A stretch of 37,920 nucleotides of DNA from Paramacrobiotus richtersi (taxonomy: Eukaryota; Tardigrada; Eutardigrada; Parachela; Macrobiotidae). The position numbers were made by a program, and so were the translations under genes. Below are positions 1 to 8,755 of this stretch, piece by piece. How positions within the stretch are numbered: position 1 is the stretch's first letter; each line of letters begins with the position of its first letter. The notes beneath the pieces were generated by a model. The model saw nothing but the letters and a program-made list of their open reading frames with translations. It was not told the DNA's origin and did no database searches. Location of the stretch: the NCBI GenBank assembly GCA_034698045.1, contig JAQGAU010000145.1, positions 1 through 37,920 on the forward strand. Direction: 5' to 3'.

Positions 1-2804
1 GGTTTCTCGCCTGAAGCAGGCCTGGGTGAGTACAATATTCAACATTCACCCCCAGATACGAAGCGGTGGCATGGCGTTACATATATCTGCAGTTTGTGCA
101 CGCGAGATGTGCTCTGTGATTTCGTCTCCGGGTGCAGCGCGTATTGTTAGCATATGTTTAGTATTTTTTTGTGATGCGTTCGCCGGTTTAACAGACTGCA
201 GATTCATACGGTGTTAGTTCGTTAGTTATACGTAATTGCCACTTGTTTCAGGAGGAATAGTGGCAGTGTCCAGATGTACGAAACGGAGTTACGATCGGCC
301 TGCTAATTGGTCATATGCCATAGCTGCTTTCCGCGCACCTGCTATCAATCCCGGAATGTGTCTGCATTACCGCGTAACCTTTTGGTGTCGTTTCTCACAC
401 AAACCTACAATATCCCTCAATCCATTCCAGACGTACAACTTGAAAGTTTTCATACATGATTACAATGAACGCGGTCCCAACGAGCTAATCTGGGGAAGAA
501 ACCTCACTTTTGGTGATATTGAGCCGGGCAGCTGGCATTTCGGCACGGCATACTTTCAGCGCGAAGCCAATCGACAGTTTAGGGTCACCTTTATGGCTTA
601 CCACAACGATGACTGCAAGGAAAATATCAAGACTATTACACTGGACCGTATTTCTATTCAGCAAGGTATACGTATGGAACTGAGAAAATAGTTTTAATAC
701 AGCCGGAATGCAATAAACTTAGAATACAGTAAGGTTAATCACTATAAAAACTGACAATGCTTTGTTGTCTTTGCAAGCTATAAGTGCGAGGTGCAACGCA
801 ACGATCCCGACGTCCAGAACAACACGGAAACCATCTACTGCACAACCCATGATTATTACCATACCTTTCTGGACCACACTGCAGTCAACTGCGACGTCAT
901 TCCAAACCGGCGACATTATAGACAACTCCACCTTGTTTGCTACAACCGACTCATCTGTATTGACTTCGCAAACAACTACACCTCTGCTGGAGAGCAACAC
1001 CAGTACGGCTACCTTTGTTACTGTAAGTATGAACATCAATATGCATATGTTGACTCTCAAACAAACAATTTTAGTCCTAACCTGAGAATTTCAAAAAACT
1101 GTAGACCATGGTATCAGCCGCTACGGAGATAACGCCATGGCCAACCAGTACAGCAACAAGTCCGTCGAGCGAATCCGACCCGTTAACAATTGGTCTTGCC
1201 ACAGGAATTTCAGTAGCAGCGTTTTTCCTTATATGTGCATTTCTATACTGTAAGAGGGCTTACATGTTAAGGAGAACAATGCGAAAGGACATAAGGTCAC
1301 TGTCAAGAAGGAGACACACTTTGTTACCCTCATCCCACGGCAAGGAATACGAGTATTCCAGTGCTGGATCAGTACGGCTCACTCAACCAGATTTCGTAAC
1401 GCATACTAGACTTGGGAAATATCTCCAGCTCCTTGAGATTCCGTTAGCAAAGCTACAAATAGGCAAGTGTTTCTGTAGAAATACACAACAGGAATCATAC
1501 GCGAATCATCCACCTTATTCTTTAGATAACACAGTAATAGGGAAAGGTCAACACGGAGTCATTCAGAAAGGAGCAGCTCACGGATTATATTTATATGGGT
1601 ATTCGCCAGATACAAGAACAGTGGCGATTAAGAGAGTCAGAGACAAGAATGATTTCGATCAGCGGAAACAACTTGTCCAGGAAATGAAAGTAATGATCAA
1701 GGCCGGCCGGCATTTGAATATCCTTAACCTGCTTGGAGTGACCTTTTTGCACAGTGAGTAACCGCCTCAGCCACTTCGCTGATTCGTTGTGGGCATAACT
1801 GAGATGTTTTAATTAGATGAAATCCTTCTAATTTTGGAGTATTCCCGATATGGATCCTTGCAGAAATACCTAAAGTTTCATCGCCACCTATACTACAATC
1901 ACACTGATTATAAAGGTGATATTTTGCCGTTCGACGAAGCCGAAGCCGAGCGCATACTACGACAGCAAACCATACACACGTCAAAGTGGAATCACAGATC
2001 TGACAACTCGGAGGGATCCGATGGGACAATCTTGTCTACTAGAGATCTGATCACTTTTGCTTTCCAAATTACCCGAGGGATGAAATATCTGAGCTCTCGC
2101 TCGATCATTCACCGCGATTTAGCGGCACGGAACGTTTTGGTATGCGACGACCGGGTGGTTAAGGTGGGCGATTTCGGATTGGCCAAGCAAATGTCGCAGG
2201 ACGTTCTGCTCGACTCGAATGTAAGCCATTTTTTGCTAAAAAGATTAGATTTTCCACCATGAATATAACTTTTGTAGGTGGCGCTCCCAGTACGCTGGAT
2301 GCCAGTAGAGGCCATCACCAAGAAAAAATTCTCGCTGAAAACTGACGTGTGGTCTTTTGGTGTTGTGTTATGGGAAATATTCAGTTTAGGTCACAAGCCC
2401 TATTCCAGTGATACACATTTTAATTTTGTTATAATCAGCGATTTTGTCAAAGAGCTGACAAATGGTCGACGTTTGGAGCAGCCTTTTGCATGTCCAGATG
2501 CACTGTACGTATAGGCTGTAATTAGTACATTATTGCTGAAGATTGATAATGAAGAGGTTGTTTACTTCTGCATATTGCCAGATACCAGATCATGCAGCAG
2601 TGCTGGAGATTTTTACCGGAAGAGCGTCCTACATTTAGTCAACTGGAGAAACTCTTGGAGAAACTTTTGGGAAAGGACCTGAACGGGGATTATTATATGC
2701 TTTTGGATGGGTATCATCACAAATTCAACAAAGCAACTCACGATCTTTTAGGCGATATTATCGACGACAACGCCGATGACAGGAACGAGTTAACTAACTT
2801 GTAA
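1..2804 (+). CDS. Receptor tyrosine kinase, MAM-like ectodomain (5' end outside window)
   Basis: Seven exons join in phase: 1-25, 252-665, 778-1022, 1105-1753, 1817-2220, 2278-2504, 2582-2804, giving 728 visible residues; the start lies left of the window. Residues ~10-147 look like a MAM domain: four Cys, a CLHYRVTF strand, LIWGR, FRVTF and a closing LDRISI. A Ser/Thr-rich stalk follows, then one membrane span (~257-277) and a basic juxtamembrane stretch. The kinase has the glycine loop GKGQHG (374-379), VAIK (Lys404), HRDLAARN (543-550), DFG (563) and DVWSFGVVLWEIFSLG, with a hydrophilic kinase insert of ~50 residues before HRD as in PDGFR/VEGFR/FGFR-type receptors. HRDLAARN marks a tyrosine kinase that should phosphorylate proteins at the plasma membrane. 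Odd points: the activation segment between DFG and WMPVEA has no tyrosine, and APE is replaced by PVE. The exact receptor class is not resolved. The last donor is GTACGT at 2505, chosen because it alone restores the ...ALYQIMQQCW frame. Confidence 0.9.
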
Positions 2805-2999
2805 GCTAGCGACGTGGATCAGAATTCGAAGAGACTGTTTGATTCCACGGGCGCTTCGGTAATTCAGCTCTGGTTAAGAACAAATGCGTTAGAAAGCCGG
2901 GATGGACGGGGATAATTGTTATTCGGGATGGCTTATTCTAGCTGAGAGCATTTTCTGAACCTGCATGCTATGAATCATTAGCTGTATGCGTATGTGTTC

Positions 3000-3005
3000 A
3001 TTAAA
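3000..3005 (+). terminator. Candidate poly(A) signal ATTAAA of the receptor kinase gene
   Basis: An ATTAAA hexamer lies about 200 bases after the kinase stop codon. It is the nearest poly(A)-like signal I see; there is no transcript evidence. Confidence 0.4.
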
Positions 3006-4408
3006 GTCGAACCACACTGGGTAGTCTTCTGTCCTTTCCATCGATGTTTCACATTTACTGTACATGCTTTTTTCTGATCAGTCACATTTCCTTTTCGGAC
3101 TGGTTGTTGCATAAACTGGTACAATCGATCTAAGTTTTTACGGTTTCTGAAAGCAGGAGTGCGTTTTTAGCGTACTGCGGCGCTTCGAAGTTGCCGAAGT
3201 TCAAACTTCGCCCTCTGTAGAAAGATAACTACTGAAGAGCTCACAGGACCATGGCCCATTACAGTTGTAGTGGACCATAACAGAACTGTCCACTGGCAGA
3301 TCACGAACTGTTGTATTAAGTACTGCAATAGAGGGAAATTACGTATTTCGGAATGTTCCAACAGTTTCGGGGTACGTGTGTACGGTGCCGACATTTGCAA
3401 CTTACTGGGCGAATTTTAGAGATTCTTATCTTCATTCACTCAAGGGAGGTACATCAAGTGTACGTGTGTCCTTTCGTAATACACGGTTATTTCTAATGGA
3501 GTGTGTCGCAAACGTGGCAACCGCGGACATCGTTGTGGTTCTAGATCTCCGTGACCTTCGAGGTTACTGGTAACCAACCTTGGGTTATATGTCTGTACAT
3601 GGTCGACTGTGGCTAAAACTTGCATTGTGTTCCAAGTTTGGAATTAGCCCGTAAGCTTAATCAAGCATGGTCAGGTATTAGAACGGGTAACCCACATAAC
3701 GTAACCCATTTTTAAGACCATTTTTTTAAGCCTGTATAATTTATAAAAAATTTTTAACTATTTTACTTTTCTCATACTGGCACTGCGGAGAAGAAATAAT
3801 CTCACGAACGTGCACGTGTTCAAAATTTGTACGCGAAGGAAAAACAGCACTTTGGGGACTCTTATCGTAATGGTGGAAAGCAGTGATAACTTTATCCGCC
3901 TTTTAAGTTCCAAGCTGGCTAACATCTTTCACGCTGACACTTGGCAGAAATACACTGGAACTTTGCTAGTACCATTGCAAAGTTTTTATAATTGATATAT
4001 GTGCAACACACAACTATATTTACATACCATAATTATAACGGTGCTGTTCTATAATTAGCATCACTATACAAAATATTTTGAATATACTGCAGTACGCTAG
4101 CGATTACAGAACCATGACGCATTCACATGTTCCGATGCTCGGTGCAAGTCTGTCAGACAATGAGAAAACTGAATCATGAATCCAGCATTATTATACTGGG
4201 TGCTGAAGTAAGTACTTACTCACTGGTTAGTCACTGTACGGGAGCCGCTCGAGTGGGACTGTGGGACTGAGTTAGCGATTACGTAACACGGCTGGTTCCG
4301 CTGCTATGCATACAAAGCATAGCACATGTACCAGCTATAACAGCGACGCGTGCCGGGTCCCGGGATGATACTTTATCGATCAATCATCGTGTGACTTGGT
4401 CGAAGTGG

Positions 4409-4416
4409 TATAAAAG
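4409..4416 (+). promoter_or_regulatory. TATA box of the annexin gene
   Basis: TATAAAAG is a full TATA consensus 83 bases before the annexin ATG (4499). Transcription would be expected to start about 30 bases downstream, near 4440, giving a short 5' leader. Confidence 0.65.
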
Positions 4417-4498
4417 AACGGGGAGACATTGTTTGTTTGAACGTGTTGCAGTGATCTGTAATCTTCGGAAAAAGCTGCTAAATCATATTTGAGGAATT

Positions 4499-6761
4499 AT
4501 GGAGAATCAGAACCGGCCGACAATCGTTCCACACCCGAATTTCAATCCGCGTGGCGATGCGGAAGTCATTCATAAAGCCTGTAAAGGACTAGGTACGAAA
4601 ATATTGACGATCCCATGTTTCCGTTTGGGAATACTTCTACTATATAAGACTTTTTGAACTTTTCGTGATTATCGGCCAGCTGTGTATTAGCGACTCAGGA
4701 CAAAAGTAAACGTTTTCGTTCTGTTTTCACAGAATCTGATTTTGTATAGGAACGGACGAAAAAGCCATTATCCACATTCTGTGCCGGAGAACATGGAAAC
4801 AACGCCAGGAAATTGCCCAAGCTTACCGGGAACTTCACAGCAAAGTATTCTTATGAGGATATTAAATTTTCTTACAGTAAATTCCAGAACAGAAAAATAT
4901 AGCTATAAACCTGAAGCTGGTCGGTTGTTATTATAATACGGAAGCGTCCGTAGGCTTTTAGTACTCTTAAGAATATCGCTCCAGAAAACACACTTGCAAC
5001 TTTAAAATTATTCAAAATGATGATCTATCTTTTTGATTTACATACTCTCAATTGTACAGTACCAACTTTAATTTATTTGTAGATCGAGCGATAGTTTATA
5101 CTTAAACATAAGACTATGCTCTGGAGGATGGGTTTCACATTGCAGTATTTTTCGATATTCAGAATTTGGTCGATGTACTCAAATCCGAAACATCTGGGGA
5201 TTTGAAAGACTTCCTGGTGCAGCTGTTCCAATCAGTCGGCGCCAACGATGTAAACAAAGTGCACGATGCTCTGAAGGTATGATACAAATTTATATACTGC
5301 CGAATATACTGATGAGTGTGCTGAAGTCGGCATTATTGTAACCGAAGTATTTGCAATGCCGGAGATGCAATAACTGTCCTCTACACATATCACTATTGCG
5401 CACATTTACATTGTCAGCAGTAATTAACGCTTACTTAATTGTAAATGTACCAGCTTTTTATTACAGTTTATCTTATCATTACAGATGAACTTCATTTGTT
5501 AATTGCTCAAAACGGTTGCATTTACAAACTAAGAACTTGTTTAAAATAAGTTGTAAAATAAGAACTAAAGTATACCGAAATGGCGACAAATAGGAACCTT
5601 TATATTTCAGGGCGGAAAGGGTGTGGATTCGGACGTCCTGAATAATATCGTTTTCAACCACGTTGACAACCAGGAAGTTCAGGATCTGGAGTACAACTAC
5701 CGTTTAGGTATTTCTAACAATTTATACCATACATGCATCTTCCAAAATATTACTGTTCGCTGCATACATAGCGTTATGTTTTAACGTAGTTCATAAAATC
5801 GAGAACACAGCATATCCTATCCGCCAAATCGTGTCGGATCGTACTACCGGAGTTTATCGGGATCTTCTGCGGGCTCTGTTAATTGTAAGTAATGGAGCTT
5901 ATACGCAGCCGGATACACTTAAATTTTGGAAAAAGTCTCTGGAGATGATGTTGTTCTCTAATGATCATCCTATGTTACAGTGCGATCGACGCCCGACCAA
6001 AACAACGCCGCAAGCGGACGCGGCTCAGTTGTATGCTTCCCAACCGGACCGACTAAACCGCATGAACTATTTCGTCGAAGTTTTTTCCCGGCGCACTTTC
6101 CCGCACATACGACAGGTCTTCAAAGAGTACGAACGTATTGCTAAACAGCCAATTGGTGAGGCGTTCAAAGGGTGGGAGAGATCGGGCAAAATCGACGGCG
6201 CTGCTGCTAAAGCTTTCACATCTATGGGTAAATTATTCTGCACGAACGTATTCGAATTTGTATACTATTGTGAGAAAATTACTAACTTTCGCAATGCACT
6301 TAAAAGTTCTGCAACGTGTACAGTAAACCTTTGACAGTCTTATGCATGTACAGCATGGAACACTGGATAGACAGTAAACAACATGTCGTATTCTTTATCG
6401 TTTGGTAGTCGCTTCGATTGGGGATGTCGGTGAGGATCACATTGTGGATGAGATCCATCAAGCCACGAAAAAGCTGGGGACAAGTGAGAGCAAGCTGACG
6501 CGTCTTATCGTTTCTCATTCCGAACAGGATCTCGGCACAATCAAGGAAGCATATGCCAAGAAGTATGGCAAAACGCTGGAGCAGCTAATCGAGGTAAGTA
6601 ACTGCAGTAGCACTTTACAAAATCTTCACCGTCGAAAGGCACATCAGAAATTGTATCGTAATGTCGTTGTTTTATGTCTTTTTTCTGTTTTTCCGCAGAG
6701 TGAAACGTCTGGACCCTACAGAACTGGACTGCTTGTACTGGTCGGAGGAAATAATCATTGA
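4499..6761 (+). CDS. Annexin, four-repeat calcium/phospholipid-binding protein
   Basis: Eight exons join in phase: 4499-4592, 4750-4844, 5163-5276, 5611-5707, 5790-5884, 5981-6227, 6409-6593, 6699-6761. They give 329 residues, the normal size for a four-repeat annexin with a short N-terminal tail. Annexins bind acidic membranes in a calcium-dependent way in the cytosol. Repeat 1 has the classical GLGTDE loop and LVDVLKSE with the downstream acidic residue. Repeat 2 has GVDSD instead of GTDE, repeat 3 lacks a GxGT loop, and repeat 4 has KLGTSES and ends in the typical YRTGLLVLVGG. Calcium sites are therefore best in repeats 1 and 4. Introns 5885-5980 (96 nt) and 6594-6698 (105 nt) are multiples of three with no in-frame stop; I splice both because removing them restores annexin spacing. 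The ATG at 4499 is followed at once by an annexin-like tail and lies 83 bases after a TATA box. Confidence 0.93.
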
Positions 6762-7184
6762 GAAACTGCGTTTAAGTTTTAACACTCGGAAGTATCTGCA
6801 TCATGCGTTTGTCCAACAACAAGTACACGTCATAATCCAGCAACGCGACTTACCTCATGTATCTGATACTTAGCATAAATATGCATGCATTTCTCCACGA
6901 TATTTTCACAGTGTGCGGTATCTTGCATTAACTATTCATCATTATCTGCCTGGACATTATTCCTGCTTTAAAACTTCCGAAGAGTTATCAGACATTGATA
7001 TTTTTGTTGGTATTTAACTATTATAGAGCTCTATAATTATTCCCTTCGTGTTTAAATTTTATCTGTTGTGTAATAAAGACCTGTTAGCAAATATTCACGT
7101 TGCAAACCTTTAGACCTGAGCACCGTTGTTCGCCAGTCCACCAAAAGTGCATGTCTCAGTTGATTATCATTATATTTACTGAAA
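6762..7184. other. Annexin 3' flank, largely inside a tandem duplication
   Basis: No coding gene is seen. From about 6859 the sequence matches the segment beginning at 7957, so most of the annexin 3' untranslated region is one copy of a duplicated block. Confidence 0.6.
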
Positions 7185-7606
7185 TCATGCACTGGCATTC
7201 AGTTGCCTGTACACTTCGACACTGGTTCCCGTGTCGGTATATCCCACGGGTTCCTGATAATATACGTCCAGGTACTCCCGGTACAAGACCAAATAAGTCT
7301 CGGACTCTCTAGCATGATGTGACGGACTGTGTCCAAACCCAGCAGCTATATATGGAAGCCAGTCGTGTGCATATTATGTCCATTATGAAGATAATTGGTG
7401 GTGATTGTGATGATGGCTTCCGTGGTGATGATGGCCTCCATGATGATGGTGACCGGCACCACCGTGCTGGTAGTGTACGACCTGGTTCCATGTGTGGATT
7501 GTACCGAATTACTCGACATTTTTGGCTCCACTGAAGATTCGCAACAAAATGGTTTCTACAGGAAGCGCGCCGCGCGAACGGCGCCGGTTGCGCGCATCCA
7601 TCCTGA
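6859..7606. repeat. Diverged tandem duplication, copy 1
   Basis: Matches 7957-8755 in the same orientation. Shared blocks include TATCTGATACTTA, CACAGTGT, GGTATCTTGCATT, ATCAGACATTGATATTTTTG, the AATAAAGA signal, CCACCAAAAGTGCAT and most of the His-rich exon on the minus strand. Many substitutions and small indels separate the copies, so the event is not recent. This copy contains the annexin poly(A) signal and the broken exon. Confidence 0.8.
7072..7077 (+). terminator. Candidate poly(A) signal AATAAA of annexin
   Basis: AATAAA occurs 310 bases after the annexin stop. The matching place in the second duplication copy also has AATAAA, at 8175-8180, so the signal was probably present before duplication. 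Confidence 0.55.
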
Positions 7607-7620
7607 TACGCGCTCGCGCA
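7185..7620 (-). pseudogene. Broken copy of the last exon of the His-rich repeat protein gene
   Basis: On the minus strand this aligns with the final exon of the gene at 8279-11773. Recognisable pieces are SGWMRATGA, VETILLRIFSGAKNVE, HTWNQVVHYQH, a shorter GHHHHGGHHHHG tract, SETYLVLYREYLD and YQEPVGYTDTG. It is disabled: an indel of about 8 bases after the ATGA segment shifts the frame, a TAA follows NVE, and two more stops interrupt the His region. The copy ends close to where the splice acceptor of the true exon would be, and no upstream exons are seen next to it. It is a decayed partial duplicate, not an independent gene. Confidence 0.82.
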
Positions 7621-7956
7621 AGCGCTTTCCTAGATGTTTCAAGGTCTTTATTTAATTGGTCACTAGTTACCAAGTTATTCAGACTATGCATTCATCCTAA
7701 TGACAAATCAAGGTCATGCAATGAAGTCAGGGTTATACACAAATCCTCAACGGAACTCCACATAAGCGGTCTGGACAAAGTATTCTTCGAGGCACACGTC
7801 AGGTTGCACCCAACACTCGACGGATGCTCATCCTGGATTGACTGCACTAGAGGTAGTAACCTTTATGGTTTGTTGACAAAACGCGTTCTCATCAGACAAG
7901 CAGTTGGACGCATGAATTTCACACCCCAGGAAACCTTCCGGAATCGGTTGCGGTTA
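7621..7956. other. Unduplicated spacer between the two duplication copies
   Basis: About 335 bases that match neither copy. A plus-strand open frame crosses it from the pseudogene, but its translation has no family signature and I do not call it a gene. The minus strand shows only interrupted frames. Confidence 0.45.
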
Positions 7957-8755
7957 TCTGATACTTACCATAGCTAGGTATGTGCATACATTTTTCCCCA
8001 ATTTTTTCACAGTGTACGGTATCTTGCATTTGTTCATCACTGTATGCGTGGATATAATTCCTGCTTTGGAAGTTTACATAGAATTATCAGACATTGATAT
8101 TTTTGTTGCAATGGCATGGTACGTAACAATTAAAACGCTGTTCACCTTTCTGTGTGTATCCGTTGCATTACTTGAATAAAGATCGATTAGCAAAAATGCA
8201 CATTGAACACATTCACCGTCGAAAATCCACCAAAAGTGCATTTCTCAGTAATAATAAATTTTACGAAAATCTAGTCGTTTACAAAATTGTACAGGCATTG
8301 GCATTCTGCTGCATATACATTTCAATATTGATCCCGGTTTCGGTATATCCCATCGGCTCCTGATATACTCCATCCAGATACACCCGGTACAAAATCAAAT
8401 AAGTCTCAGAGCCTTTAGCATGATGCGTATGACTGTGTCCAAAACCGCCGCTATGTAATCCAGTGGTATGCATCATATGGCCATGGCCATGGTGGCGATT
8501 GTGATGCATGCCATGGTGAAGGCCGCCATGATGGTGATGATGACCTCCGTGATGATGGTGACCTCCGTGGTGATGATGGCCTCCATGATGATGGTGCCCG
8601 GCACCGCCGTGCTGGTGCTGGTAATGTACGACGTTGTTCCATGTGTGCATCGTATCGAACCCTTCGACATTTTCGGCTCCGCTGAAGATCCGCATCGGGA
8701 TGGTTTCCACAGAGAGGACTTTTGCGCCGGTTGCGCGCATCCATCCTGACATGCG
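7957..8755. repeat. Diverged tandem duplication, copy 2
   Basis: Partner of 6859-7606. It includes the plus-strand AATAAA at 8175-8180, corresponding to the annexin signal, and the intact last exon of the His-rich gene on the minus strand. Confidence 0.8.

Larger units (their letters stand above)
2805..4498. other. Intergenic region between receptor kinase and annexin
   Basis: No convincing gene is seen; the short open frames here lack coding character. It holds the kinase 3' flank and the annexin promoter. Small symmetric elements are present: GAAGTT-type inverted copies at 3195-3210, a perfect 14-base palindrome (AGTAAGTACTTACT) at 4207-4220, and a 7-bp stem (GCTATGC/GCATAGC) at 4303-4323. 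All three are upstream of the annexin TATA box. A role in annexin regulation is only a possibility. Confidence 0.6.

Noticed and set aside
791-1132. Alternative reading frame of the kinase stalk exon
   Set aside because: Phase from both neighbouring exons requires the Ser/Thr-rich frame that begins at 778; this overlapping frame does not connect.
7492-7977. Plus-strand open frame of 161 codons across the pseudogene and spacer
   Set aside because: It runs antisense through the decayed exon and then through sequence with no family signature; it is likely open by chance.
8468-8749. Met/Val/Ala-rich plus-strand frames over the His-coding tract
   Set aside because: They are reverse-complement shadows of the repeated His codons.
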